Below, piece by piece: positions 11,826 through 23,725 of a stretch of 64,000 nucleotides of DNA. The notes below the pieces were generated by a model. The model ran no database searches and was not told the DNA's origin. It was given only the letters and a program-made list of their open reading frames with translations. A program made the position numbers and the translations under genes. Origin of the DNA: Nemertoderma westbladi. Lineage: Eukaryota; Xenacoelomorpha; Nemertodermatida; Nemertodermatidae. The first letter of the stretch is position 1; each line of letters begins with the position of its first letter. The DNA lies in assembly GCA_032718475.1 (NCBI GenBank), contig JAUCBJ010000586.1, positions 43,857 to 107,856 of the forward strand, read 5' to 3'.

Positions 11826-12910
11826 AATTACTATTTGAATTTCACCGTGCAGCACTATTTTGTTCTGACCCAATTAATGTGTCTACTGTAATTAGTATTT
11901 ACAGCATTTAGCATTTGTAGCCCCCCCGTCTTCGTTTGGTTTTATGTTCTACTTGGTGTTGGTGGAGGGAATTTTAAATGTTAGTTTTATATTTGCTTAC
12001 ATTTATTATAGGCTGAAGCAGGCCGTTAGGCCGATAACGTTTACCACTACTAAGATCTATTTTCAGCCAGTCAGACCCCATACTGCATGTTTGTCACTGA
12101 CAACTTGCATATATATATATCTACCAGGTGCCCATATTGCAGTAGTTATATTTCTATTTACAGCAAAGCTATTTCTTACCATATAAATATATCGCCATAT
12201 CGTATATAAAATGTCGATTCCGGGACATCCCTACTATAAAGGTCGATTAATTTATGAATACGTTGAATTTGTTTCGAATTGAGTAGTTATCTTGTGTGAA
12301 CTAAACTGAATAATGGCCTGAACACTTCCAATTACTAAAAGATGCCTGTCTTTCTTATTGTCCTCAGCCGTATAAATTTCTACAAAAATAGCAAGTACTG
12401 AATTATATCCAGCAGTTTTCCCTCGAGCTCAGATAACAACATAGCTGAAGTGTTGTTTTTTGCAATAATAATAATGCTGAGTAGTGGTACATTTAATTAG
12501 TAACGCTGTGATGTACAGTATCTCAATAACACTTACCTCGTATGATATTATAATAACACTTATTCTTATTTTTTAGAAAAATTTAAGTACCGGTGTCAGC
12601 GTCCAATGCCTATGTAATTGGGTATTCCGGTAAAAACTGATTAATTACGTGATGAAAAAAAAACACTTGAAAAATGTAATTAAATGATCCTCTTAACACA
12701 AAATTACCCCTCCTTCTTCGAGGTCATCTAGTCGCTAGTCCAGTAGTCCACGATGACTTACTGTATTGTCATACCTCGATCATGGTGCACCACAATGAGT
12801 TTATGATGTAATTTTCTTTCTCTAAATAATTTATCAATCTAGATTACTCGGGGGTTATTTTTGCCGAAATGGTGATAGCGGAGGAAAATTTGGTTAAGTG
12901 GCTTTAAGTT
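11826..12910. other. Intergenic, no feature recognised
   Basis: AT-rich sequence up to the start of the satellite, with no coding or repeat signal that I can support. Confidence 0.45.
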
Positions 12911-12913
12911 AAA

Positions 12914-15112
12914 TCGATCACTTCTTTGATCACTGCTATGTTCACTTCTTTGTTCACTGCAATGTCACTTCTTTGTTCACTGCTATGTTCACTTCTTTGT
13001 TCACTGCTATGTCACTTCTTTGTTCACTGCTATGTCACTTCTTTGTTCACTGCTATGTCACTTCTTTGTTCACTGCTATGTCACTTCTTTGTTCACTGCT
13101 ATGCCACTGCTATGTCACTTCTTTGTTCTCTGCTATGTTCAATTCTTTGTCACTGCTATGTCACTTCTTTGTTCACTGCTATGTCACTTCTTTGTTCACT
13201 GCTATGTCACTTCTTTGTTCACTGCTATGTCACTTCTTTGTTCACTGCTATGTCACTTCTTTGTTCTCTGCTATGTTCAATTCTTTGTCACTGCAATGTC
13301 ACGTCTTTGATCACTGCTATGTCTCTTCTTTGTTCACTGCTATGTCACATCTTTGTTCACTGCTATGTCACTTCTTTGTTCACTGCTATGTCACTTCTTT
13401 GTTCACTGCTATGTTCACTTCTTTGTTCACTGCTATGTTACTTCTTTGTTCACTGTTATGGTACTTCTTTGTTCACTGCCATGTCACTTTTATTTGTTCA
13501 CTGCCATGTCACTTATTTGTCCACTGCTATGTCACTTCTTTGTGCACTGCTATGTCACTTCTTTGTTCACTGCTATGTTCACTTCTTTGTTCACTGCTAT
13601 GTTACTTCTTTGTTCACTGCTATGTCACTTCTTTGTTCACTACTATGTCACTTCTTTGTTCACTGCTATGTCACTTCTTTGTTCACTGCTATGTCACTTC
13701 TTTGTTCACTGCTATGTCACTTCTTTGTTCACTGCTATGTCACTTCTTTGTTCACTACTATGTCACTTCTTTGTTCACTGCTATGTCACTTCTTTGTTCA
13801 CTGCTATGTCACTTCTTTGTTCACTGCTATGTCACTTCTTTGTTCACTGCTATGTCACTTCTTTGTTCACTGCTATGTTACTTCTTTGTTCACTGCTATG
13901 TTACTTCTTTGTTCACTGCTATGTCACTTCTTTGTTCACTACTATGTCACTTCTTTGTTCACTGCTATGTCACTTCTTTGTTCACTGCTATGTCACTTCT
14001 TTGTTCACTGCTATGTTACTTCTTTGTTCACTGCTATGTCACTTCTTTGTTCACTGCTATGTCACTTCTTTGTTCACTACTATGTCACTTCTTTGTTCAC
14101 TGCTATGTCACTTCTTTGTTCACTGCTATGTTACTTCTTTGTTCACTGCTATGTCACTTCTTTGTTCACTGCTATGTCACTTCTTTGTTCACTACTATGT
14201 CACTTCTTTGTTCACTGCTATGTCACTTCTTTGTTCACTGCTATGTCACTTCTTTGTTCACTGCTATGTCACTTCTTTGTTCACTGCTATGTTCACTTCT
14301 TTGTTCACTGCTATGTTACTTCTTTGTTCACTGCTATGTCACTTCTTTGTTCACTGCTATGTCACTTCTTTGTTCACTGCTATGTCACTTCTTTGTTCTC
14401 TGCTATGTTCAATTCTTTGTCACTGCAATGTCACTTTTTTGATCACTGCTATGTCTCATCTTTGTTCACTGCTATGTCACTTCTTTGTTCACTCCTATGT
14501 CACTTCTTTGTTCACTGCTATGTCACTTCTTTGTCCACTGCTATGTCACGTCTTTGTTCACTGCTATGTTACTTCTTTGTTCACTGCTATGTCGCTTCTT
14601 TGTTCACTGCTATGTCACTCCTTTGTTCACTGCTATGTCACATCTTTGTTCACTGCTATGTCACCTCTTTGTTCACTGCTATGTCACTTCTTTGTTCACT
14701 GCTATGTCACTTATTTGTTCACTGCTATGTCACTTCTTTGTTCACTGCTATGTCACTTCTTTGTTCTCTGCTATGTTCAATTCTTTGTCACTGCAATGTC
14801 ACTTTTTTGATCACTGCTATGTCTCATCGTTGTTCATTGCTATGTCACTTCTTTGTTCACTCCTATGTCACTTCTTTGTTCACTGCTATGTCACTTCTTT
14901 GTCCACTGCTATGTCACGTCTTTGTTCACTGCTATGTTACTTCTTTGTTCACTGCTATGTCACTTCTTTGTTCACTGCTATGTCACTCCTTTGTTCACTG
15001 CTATGTCACATCTTTGTTCACTGCTATGTCACTTCTTTGTTCACTGCTATGTCACTTCTTTGTTCACTGCTATGTCACTTATTTGTTCACTGCTACGTCA
15101 CTTCTTTCACTC
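12914..15112. repeat. 23-bp satellite/minisatellite, about 95 copies
   Basis: The unit is TTCACTGCTATGTCACTT plus CTTTG (23 bp), repeated for 2.2 kb. Variants include a TTCACTACTATG unit, a GTTACTT unit and units with a one-base insertion (TATGTTCACTT). A composite block, with CTCTGCTATG, TTCAATTCTTTG, CACTGCAATG and a following TTTGATCACTG, recurs near 13125, 13265, 14395 and 14765. This shows higher-order duplication. No plus-strand frame of the consensus has a stop, which creates long false reading frames. Confidence 0.95.
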
Positions 15113-15184
15113 AGTGTATGTCACATAATTAACCTTTCCAATTAACACATGCACCTAAAGGCTTTAAAACTTAGTCTATGTAAT

Positions 15185-15335
15185 AAAATTGTAAAAAGTC
15201 GGTTTGAAAAAAGACACTTTAATAATTTTTTCCGAAACTTTTTCCACATCCTGGGGTTGAGCTGCGTCGATTGATATAACTTTCATTGACGGACGAGCTA
15301 TAGCTTTGCTGCTTCGGAGGAGTTCATATATGATA
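15185..15335. repeat. Dispersed repeat, copy 1 (pair with 27.66-27.79 kb)
   Basis: The blocks TTTCCACATCCTGGGGTTGA, GCTGCGTCGATTGATA and TAACTTTCATTGACGGACGA correspond to 27705-27770 in the same orientation. No coding potential was found. Confidence 0.65.
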
Positions 15336-15399
15336 TACACACATAGTGAATACTTTTACAGTTTATTTTTGTTCCACGAAAATATTAACGGGAAAGAAA

Positions 15400-15535
15400 T
15401 ATATTAATATTAATAATAATAATAATTAATAATATTATTAATAATATTAATATTACATATATTATATATAATATATAATAATATATTATAATATATTATA
15501 ATATATATATATAATATAATATTATTAGATATTAA
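15400..15535. repeat. AT microsatellite (TAATAT/ATAATATT)n
   Basis: About 130 bp of almost pure A and T, made of TAATA and ATATAT words, with several self-complementary stretches. Confidence 0.9.
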
Positions 15536-15639
15536 GAATATAACATATGTAGTTTCTTCTCAAAACATTAAATCACATATCAATATAGTATAAAACTAAA
15601 GGTAATATTGTAATATAAGACACATTGAACATTGCGGTA

Positions 15640-15910
15640 GAGTATGCTACGACAAAGGCTACTGACCGGGCCCATTGCTCAATTGACCGGACCCGTTGCC
15701 ATTTAAAGGAGTAGGTTAGTTAAGGAGCAGGTTACAGAGGCGTGTTGTGGGAACCAAAACAATAAACTAATGTTCCATGAACAGATGTTACAAGATTATG
15801 GGTCCGGGCATAAAGTTGAGGTAATAAGGGTCCGGTCAATAATACACAAGTAAAATATAAATCAAATATAATAAAGCTTCAATAAGGTATTTAGAGGGTC
15901 CGGTCAGTAG
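15640..15910. repeat. Dispersed repeat with GACCGG words and an inverted 68-bp-array motif
   Basis: The reverse complement of 15690-15775 reads TTTATTGTTTTGGTTCCCAC, then GCCTCTGTAACCTGCTCCTT and CTCCTTTAAATGGCAACGGG. It matches 27860-27935, and partly the 68-bp unit at 5 kb. GACCGG(G/A)CCC and GGTCCGG words recur at about 15665, 15685, 15800, 15830 and 15898. Confidence 0.6.
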
Positions 15911-16020
15911 CCACTTCCGTATGCTACACGCTACAGTTAGTACTGTAATGCAGTAATGCAACCTGTAAGTTCAAAGTTAAGTACAGTATACAATATTTCA
16001 AGAGGCTCTAAAATGAGTTT

Positions 16021-16575
16021 CTACAATTTGTTGTCATCAGATAGGGCGTGTAGATCGTTAATAAGGTGAGTGGAATACGGGGTCAACCTGTACTGATAGA
16101 GGGCGTCAATAAAGCTAGTGTTCGATAAAATTCCAAAGAACGTGCAAATTCTATTTTTCGACTTCTCCGTTAGATGGCGTTTCACAAGTTCCAGGGTGCT
16201 ATTCTGCAATGACATCATCATGTTGCTAAGATACGCGGAATCATATGTGAATTCCACTTCGTAGAAACTCATTATCGTCATTACAAGCATTCGCAGCTGA
16301 CTTCGGATTTTCTCGAGTAAAATTTTCTCATTGGGATTGAAACAATCGTTGTGGTACAAAATCACTATCTTTATAATTGTTTTAATTAAATATTTCACGA
16401 CCTTTTCTGATTCGCGTTTGTTCTGTGTTTGCAGTTTAATCAACTTGTACAGATTATCGAAGAATTTGCTTGTAGCGCCGTCAACTACGGTTTTGAAAAG
16501 GCTTTTTGATGACAATTTCCCCAGCATTTTCTTTTGGACTCTCAAACCAAAACCAGACGAATTGAATGTATCCAT
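16021..16575 (-). CDS. TNFAIP8/TIPE-family protein
   Basis: The gene encodes 184 residues in one exon, close to the 184-198 residues usual in the family. The start is ATG at 16575. It aligns over its full length with TNFAIP8-type proteins: an N-terminal 'FGLRVQKKMLGKLSSKS' (family pattern L..Q.QKK.L.K..SKS), 'TQNKRESEKVVKYLIKTIIK' about one third in, 'MLVMTIMSFYEVEFTYD' near the middle, 'RHLTEKSKNRICTFFGILS' and a final 'DALY'. In vertebrates these all-helical proteins form a hydrophobic cavity that binds phosphoinositides, and they act in apoptosis and immune restraint. Nothing in the sequence shows which activity this one has. The nearest neighbour is a dead Merlin transposon 220 bp upstream. 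Confidence 0.93.
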   Translation of the reverse strand: MDTFNSSGFGLRVQKKMLGKLSSKSLFKTVVDGATSKFFDNLYKLIKLQTQNKRESEKVVKYLIKTIIKIVILYHNDCFNPNEKILLEKIRSQLRMLVMTIMSFYEVEFTYDSAYLSNMMMSLQNSTLELVKRHLTEKSKNRICTFFGILSNTSFIDALYQYRLTPYSTHLINDLHALSDDNKL

Positions 16576-16795
16576 CTCTACTAAATGTTATTTATATGCA
16601 GTTGGGCATATTATAACATAATATTAGCAATGTATAATATTACTGAAATTAGCAAGCATATTGTATAAATAATACAGTAGCAAGCAATGCGATATATAAA
16701 GGTGTACACAATTTTGTGATTTAGTTTCTTATACTGAAGCAAAGTAGGCCTATTTATATTCCGGAATCCGGAAGTCGGGAATATTTGGTATTACT

Positions 16796-17330
16796 GTGAT
16801 AGCTATCTCGATTTTTGGTATTCTTAAAATAATGGTTTTTATTCTAGACGTGTTCGTTATTATTTTCATAATAACTGACCCTAACATTTCGAAATTGCAT
16901 CTTTATTGGCAACAGAAGATAGCGCCGCTATTCGGCTATTATATATTTATTACTTTTGCTCAATCGGTTGGATTACTACCTACTTGTAGTGAGATTCAAC
17001 CATGTGCACGGTCACTAACTGATTTTAATGTACAGGTCATTCGAAGGAGAATGAATGGCATAACGAAGCATGTGGCGATGCAAAAGTCCTACTAGACACT
17101 GTCGATCATGGAGGAATGAAACATGGTTTTCTGACTCATCAATTAAATTGCTTGTGAAGCAGATTTTATGGTTGAAGAACCGCCTGGGCGAGTTGCGATG
17201 GAGGGGTCTTAATAAAGATAATCCATTTCATGGATTAATACAACTAATCAAGAACAATTACGAGACCCAAGTAACGGAGATAGCTACATATCACAGTACT
17301 ACCGAATATTTTTCCAACAAATATTAATTT
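16796..17330 (+). pseudogene. Merlin transposase remnant, internally deleted
   Basis: The N-terminal block 'FAQSVGLLP' (about 16955-16980) and 'WRCKSPTRHCRSWRNETWF' (about 17073-17130) corresponds to 'FAQSCGLLP' and 'WRCKGPQRHQLSARNGTWF' in the element at 32.3-33.7 kb. It then jumps to 'RLGELRWRGLNKDNPFHGLI' and 'KNNYETQ' near 17187-17275, the family's C-terminus. All catalytic residues are in the missing part. Frame breaks occur near 17090 and 17150. Confidence 0.85.
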
Positions 17331-18155
17331 AGCATGTTGTTAACTTAAAACAAACGAAGTTATAAATTTAAAATTTACAATATTGGATTGGCGATACAAT
17401 ATTAGGCCTACAATTGTAGGACTAAAGTAAAGTTCAGGATTAAGCACTAGTACTAGTGGGCCTACATTAAATCACAGTTAAGCCCAACTACAGAACAAAA
17501 CTAATAGGCCTACTGCTATGCTGATGCGCGAAGCCTTAGCATATGGTTGTAATTATGTGGGTTGTATGTTTGTCGGGTCATTTATCTTTGAAGAAATCCA
17601 TCTGTAGCTTAGTTCAATATATTTAAAAGGTGACCGCTAAGGGGCGGTATTAATTTTATCAATCAACCCTCATCATGTTGAGGATTGAAATATATGCAGC
17701 AAGTTGTCGCTAAATGGCGCTACACATTCTGTAAAATAAACATACTGTAATTTGAGTTTCGTTTCACATTAAGTTGCACTAAATTTGAAGGCTACACACA
17801 CAGGCACAGAGCCACAAAGTCATTGAGCCTTAGAATATAGTTTAGGACGGCCCAAATCGGCATTGCCCTCACAACTTGTGTTATTAGGTCAAGAGTATAG
17901 GCTAAGAATTACCTAAATTATACTGAAAGGTGCACTACAGATGAGTTTATTCGTTTTAATGTAGTAGCTTTACTATACTTACAGTACAGTAGGTCTACTG
18001 TACATACTATACACCAAGTCCCATTATATATACTGTAGTGTCGCTATTTCCCAACCAAATTCAAACATTTTTACATATTTGGAATCCTTGCACTGCCATC
18101 TTTCTTGTGCTACCAACAAATTTCTATAAAATTTAAGAATAACTGTAGTATAACT
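17331..18155. other. Intergenic, no feature recognised
   Basis: AT-rich sequence with several TAGGCCTA words, which recur through the window. No coding signal. Confidence 0.4.
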
Positions 18156-18295
18156 GGTGTAATATCGCTGGAGACACTTTTTTCAAACGCTTGTAGCTAA
18201 AGATTGAAAGCGAAAATAAAAATTATGGCTCACCCAGCAAGGAAGAGGAATATTAAACTAACTCCGTTTCAAATTTCATCAATCTCATTAATCAA
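18156..18295 (+). repeat. Foldback/MITE family, half copy
   Basis: It contains GGAGACACTTTTTTCAAACG, TAGCTAAAGATTGAAAGCGA, GGCTCACCCAGC and TTTCAAATTTCAT in the same order as the end modules of the copies at 50.5, 55.3 and 58.6 kb. Only one arm is present. Confidence 0.7.
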
Positions 18296-18355
18296 TTTCA
18301 TCAATCTCATTAATCAATTTCATCAATCTCATTAATCAATCTCATCAATCTCATT
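18271..18355. repeat. 22-bp tandem repeat (about 4 units)
   Basis: CATCAATCTCATTAATCAA(TTT) is repeated four times, growing out of the terminal TTTCAT..AATCTCATTAA of the adjacent foldback arm. Confidence 0.85.
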
Positions 18356-21300
18356 AAGATTAACTTTGTCCAAAATCCAACTAACTTTTTATAATAACAT
18401 ATTAAAATATAACAGATAAAACAAGGAGCAATTTTATTCATATCTTTACATTGAGAGCCTTTCTGGTGAAATGGCAGCATTCAATTGATGGGTTATATTA
18501 TAATATATTGAGACATTAAAATTACAGCGGGTATCGAGTGTTGAAAAACATCGATAATATCGCGAGTTCAAAAAATGTCGCGAGAAAATATATCGCTCGT
18601 TAAAATATTGCTAGTAAAATTAGCTATAATATTTGGAATAAAGCATTTGGCTAATACCATAGAAACTAAAATAAACAGGGATTTATTTAAAAAAATAACA
18701 TTTTTTATAGCGAAATTTTTTTTTAAAAACACCAGCTCGGCCCATCAACGAAAACACTAGCAACCTTCGAAAACACTAGCTACCATGAAAATACACTGCA
18801 TATTAATTAAGTTAAGGGCTACATTATAATGAGGATGGGTGCATCGCAAATTTAAAAAATAATTAAAAAATAAGTTAGCCCTAGGCCTACGTAGGCCATG
18901 GGCCTACTACTTATTTTAAACAGAACGTTGGATGATCAACTGGTATAATTTAATTCAAAAACAATATCTAATCCCTTCAGAAAAACAATAGATCAAAACA
19001 ATCAAATATGAATTGCTAATTGCACTGCCACCCATTTAAAAACAATATGCCCCTAATACTACAACTCTGACACAATAAATCATCTGAGAATTTAAACAGT
19101 TGACGTTACGTTTGAGCTGCAATAAGTGCCTTATTAAAAGGAGTTACTACTAAAGCAAACAACAGAAACTTGTGCATTAGTACAAACAGATACTGTGTAT
19201 GGTAGGATACATTATTGGTTATCGAGAAACCGTTAATTAATTATGTGAATGACCTTTATACCCGTTGATAGTGCACGACAAATATGGGCTACTAGTTCGA
19301 TGCAAATATTCAATCCAAATATACCACCCCACGTTAACAATTACTGTTCATATTGAGCAATTGCGCTTATTCCATATCAGTTAAGCCTCGAATCGTCGAA
19401 TTGTGCCAACTGAATCTGTGAACTGTGAATCGGTGCCACTCACTCACAATAATAAATCACCCAAAATCGCCCCGCGCCATTTATGATACACAGGGAATTA
19501 TGGGGCCTAGCGATAAAAACACACCCTGAACTGTTGTGGTGTTCAAAAGGATGAAACACTCGGGCCATAAAGATTTGCGGTGCCAGAGCATCCCTTTATC
19601 CTTAGGATAAATGGGGAAGTACTTTACCTCGTCACGAATGTGTGGAACCGGTACTTTGACGATGGCACACTTTCTGGCACACCCACTGACCTAAGGCCCT
19701 TACACCCTGGAAGAAGAGGCCCTTATACGGCTTTCAACTAAACCTCTCAAAGCAAGACTTCATCTGCGAATCCAACCATGCCATTAAACCCTAACCCATT
19801 CACCATGACAGTTCTCACTCGGCACCTTAACGCTTCTCGATTCGTCAATTAGCTTTATGTTGCGAGAAAACTCTTTTGTCTCGGAGAAAAGGACATAATC
19901 GACAGCATATAAATACATGCCTGACATATACGGTTCTTCTTCCGTTGTAACCCCCAAAGTTCGTTTTCGCTTTAAGGTGCTGCCCAATCTACAAGGATTC
20001 AGAAATCAACATAACATTTCAATATGTCTGCCTATTGTAGGCCCTATCATAGGCCTATATCCTTCACCACACATCCACTCTTAGACCACCACTGAACCCA
20101 ACCATTGCAGTCTCTGGACCAATCAGCAAACGAACATCATTGGATCACCCTTCCGGGGCTCCCTCCCCCTTATCCCCGTAACTCACCTGAAACTATCAGA
20201 TGCCATTGAAATGAAACATCGCGATAATATATTGTCTTTTCTGCACACGATACTCGATCCGCTGCAGCGTCCACCATAACTGCCCCATTCGAGTAACTGA
20301 CCCAAACCATACGATGCGAAAGCCTTAATTATTAATGATATCCTTTGCAGTCAGGGCCAGTAAGGGCTTTCATAAAATATAATAGGCTGTCAGCCAAGGA
20401 TTTCCAGAACTTAGGCAGTTAGGTAAGTAACGGCTACGGCATTCCCTTCCCACCGTTATAGATCTTTAGATAAGAGGTGGGTCGACAAAACAAGATCAGG
20501 TTAAATGGTTGTCCACTTAATATTGGTGCGTTGCGCAATGCGCGTAACAATAAATAACCTTTCTTTGCAGGATATTCGGGTTTATTATCGGGGACAGGTC
20601 CGCCTGACGAACCATCTCCATGTGAAGTCTACCATGTATTCATCGGTAGGCTTATCCATCGTGTCTGCAGGGTAGTGCTTGGTTTAATAATTGAAACAAA
20701 CTATATTAATCAATTACAGTGTATTAAATTATATTAATTTCAAACAACTCTCAGCGGTATATCTTTATAAATCCAAATCGTATGACTAAATGACACACAA
20801 ATAAACACCTTACCGGTATATAATTATATCCCAGTAACATGTAACCGGTAACAAAACATCATCTCTAAGTGTTTCTCGTGACAGACCTAGCCAACCAGTG
20901 GGAAGTACAATGCATCAACAAGGTACAAATATAATATGTATTAATAATGATATCTAAGAGTTACTAAAATAAAGCATTTTGAGCGCGAGATTGCCAGCGA
21001 ACGAGTAATTGAATCGTTACTGACCGGGTGCGTTACGTTGCAGTTTCATAAACTCATTTATTAATTTCAAGAAATAAAATTTCAAAAAAATATATAAATT
21101 AGTGACAAGTTGATTTGAGACATTAAAACAAAAAAAATATAAAATGCGGCGGACAACAAATCGATGAGTTCGTGTGCTCTGCGCGTCGCATTGCTTAAAA
21201 ATAATATTCAAAATAAAATTATATTTAGTATTTATTCATAATTTCTTAATATTAATTTAATGTTTTGCATAAATTCAAAATTTTAGCAAAATTGAAAAAA

Positions 21301-21567
21301 AAATATACTATAAGCGAGTTGGGTTGGTTTATTAACACAAATAAAGTAAACTGGGATTCTAGGACCGTGGCCGAAATTGTATTGCTATCGTAGTGAAGAG
21401 AACTGAAAAAAATAAATAGTTATATGCGCGAAAATTAATTAAATGAGTCTAAATGAAAACAAGAGGGAGGGAACATTCTGACGTCACATTGTTGTTAAAC
21501 CTAAATAAAGTAGAATTCTAGAAACTAAACCGCCCTAAAACCGTCAACCACTGGAGTCCAACGACTG
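18356..21567. other. Intergenic, no gene recognised
   Basis: Open frames here are short and without family signatures (for example 18575-18760 and 19784-19987). Around 19550-20330 the GC content is higher than in the flanks, but I found no repeat partner or conserved motif. The 3' UTR of the translocase gene should lie just left of 21568. Confidence 0.4.
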
Positions 21568-21851
21568 TTAAACACCGAGACGGTATTTGATGTAGAGAGC
21601 TTGGAACTTGTCGAATCCAGCTAGCACGCCGGCGCCGGCGACGCCTCGCAGGATGTTCGCGCCGGCCCCCTTCATCATCGACATCGCGCCTTCGTTCTTT
21701 ATGATCTGTACCGCGCAGTCCATGGACCCCTTGTACTTGACGGCCTGCCCCGAGGTCATCATCATTCGTCTTCTGATTGTATCGATTGGGTAGCTAATCA
21801 ATCCCGATGTTATAGTGACAACGTAACCCAGACAGAAACTCAGGAACACAC
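21568..21851 (-). CDS. ADP/ATP translocase exon 2
   Basis: It runs from an acceptor AG at 21853-21852 to TAA at 21570-21568 and encodes repeat 3 with RRRMMM and a C-terminus ending YRLGV. The acceptor lacks a strong pyrimidine tract (TTTATTCCCCGAAG), but it restores the family sequence exactly. Confidence 0.9.
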
Positions 21852-22820
21852 CTTCGGGGAATAAATACGTTACTCTTCATAAATTGTGCTTTATTTCACG
21901 TCTACGGAGCGGTATAATTTAATTAATTACTTTAAATTACGATGTGATCATCAAAATTATAAATATGTTTAGTAAACATGTGTAACATATTCAAAAGAAC
22001 ACAATTATTTTTAGTATGACAAAATAATATAAAAGATTAATTTTTGTTATGGGGTTCGCAAGAATTGTTGCCAAAATTGTAGAATTATATACCGCCAGAA
22101 ATTGAAGAGCAAAACCGAAAGTCCTAAACTTGGTAAATAAATATTATATTCTTAAAAAATGTAATAAAATTCTAGTAAATAATCACCTGCATTGTCTCCT
22201 AGAAGGATGGGTTTGAGAGTATCGTAGAAACCGAAGTAACAACCGCGGTACACTATGATGCCAACGCAAGAGATAACAAACCCGCGGTACAAGCCGGTGA
22301 AGCCGTCAGACTTGAAGGTCTTGGCGTAGACGTCAATGAGACCGTTAAATTGCCGCTCTCCGCCACCCTTGGCGCTGCCCTTGGCGTCATTAGCTAAACG
22401 GGTTCGCGCGTAATCCAAAGAATAAACGAAACACAAGGAAAGCGCCCCCGCCATTCCACCAGATGCGATGTTCTTACTGAAGTTTACCATGTAAGGATCG
22501 CTCTTCTTTTGCTTAAACATAATCTTGATTTTATCCTTAAACGCAAAGTTCAAAGCTTGTGTTGGGAAGTACCTCAGACAGTTAGCGAGATTCCCGCGCC
22601 AGAAGGGTAGGACACCCTCATTGCGGAAGGTACGCGCGGTGCAATCAATGACCCCCTTGTACGGCTCGGATAACCGACCCGCTTTGATCATTTCATCCTG
22701 ATTCTGGACGAGAAGTTTAACCCGTTCGATCGGCGCCGCTGCGGTTTTCGAGATGACAGCGGCGGCCCCGGAAAGGGCGAAGTTTTCGGCGAATCCTAAC
22801 TTTCGTTTTTTGTCAGCCAT
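21568..22820 (-). CDS. ADP/ATP translocase (mitochondrial carrier, SLC25A4-6 type), two exons
   Basis: The protein exchanges matrix ATP for cytosolic ADP across the inner mitochondrial membrane. Exon 1 is 22820-22187 and exon 2 is 21851-21568. Joined, they give 305 residues, close to the usual ~300. The three carrier repeats are clear: '[12 protein letters not shown]' (about 30-41), '[12 protein letters not shown]' in the second repeat, and '[15 protein letters not shown]' in exon 2, which holds the diagnostic RRRMMM nucleotide-translocase motif. The three-repeat signature P-x-D/E-x-x-K/R has Pro-Ile-Glu in repeat 1, a Ser-Leu-Asp variant in repeat 2 and Pro-Ile-Asp in repeat 3. The start is ATG at 22820. 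The splice is phase 1 (GCA G|GTGATT ... CGAAG|GTGTG). Confidence 0.96.
21852..22186 (-). other. ADP/ATP translocase intron (335 bp)
   Basis: GT-AG boundaries, phase 1, AT-rich. Stop codons occur soon after the donor if it is read through. Confidence 0.88.
22187..22820 (-). CDS. ADP/ATP translocase exon 1
   Basis: It covers 211 codons plus one base, from ATG at 22820 to the donor GTGATT at 22186. It contains carrier repeats 1 and 2 up to 'LLGDNAG'. Confidence 0.93.
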
Positions 22821-23725
22821 TGTCGTTATGGATTAAATAATATGGTTATAGTATGTTTATCGGTACCGGTACACCGGGTCGGGATAATAATTAGTTACCT
22901 AATTTCAGAAACTGGCTGTAAAGACTGCTGTAATAATAATGGTAATAGAATAGGCCTTCACGATCACCTCACACCCAGTACAGTACAGCTGTACAGCCGT
23001 AGCGTAGTGTCGTAACGTAATACCCCCCCCCCCCCCCCCCCCCCCCTAGCCACGCACATAAGATTATATATTGAGGTAGTGCAGAATGCGATTTTAGCTC
23101 ATTTGCTTCACCTCAATAATCAATCTTGCAATGTAATCTTGCACTCCCTTAATTTCTTGTCTAACAGTCTAGATGGTTGATGTACTGTCACTGTAATAAT
23201 TAATTATTAATGAGTTATTACTTAATTTAAAATAATTTATTAATATTCAGGTAGTATTATAATACCGGTAATATAAAATTGTACGGTACCGGTAATGTCC
23301 TTCTGTTAGTCTGTATGCAGTTTCGAATGGTCAATATTATTTGAATTCGTGTTACTTTAACTTTACCATACCAGCATACAGCCGTAGCAACTGATTGTTT
23401 GTTATGATGGCTGGATGGGTGACATTGCAAAAAGAATGCACTGACCCCCACGCCCCACTATATCGACGGGTTTCCTCTGTACCCTAATAACATATTTTAT
23501 TTGTTGTATCGGTCTGCCCGTACCGGCAGACCGAGAACAAGAGACAGCCTTTAACAGATCTGCCACAGCCAATAGGAAAACAGTAATTAATCATCCAATC
23601 GTAGCTCCCTCAGAATGCACTTCCACTATAGGCATATTGCATTGGTGTATTATTGTATTTGTATGTTTGTTTGTATTATTATATACAATATATATTACAG
23701 CATTATAGTTATATTGCTATAGGTA
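22821..23725. other. Upstream region of the translocase gene with 24-C tract
   Basis: A C24 tract lies at 23023-23046, about 200 bp upstream of the translocase ATG. GGTACCGGTA words surround it. No coding signal. Confidence 0.5.

Noticed and set aside
12914-15112. CRISPR-like array
   Set aside because: Units are head to tail with no spacers and lie in animal DNA.
12926-15145. 739-codon open frame (and 489/485-codon frames) as a membrane protein
   Set aside because: It is entirely the 23-bp satellite read through. All three plus-strand frames are open for the same reason and encode the same repeat.
19784-19987. 67-codon minus-strand frame in a GC-richer stretch
   Set aside because: No conserved motif, splice partner or repeat relation could be found.
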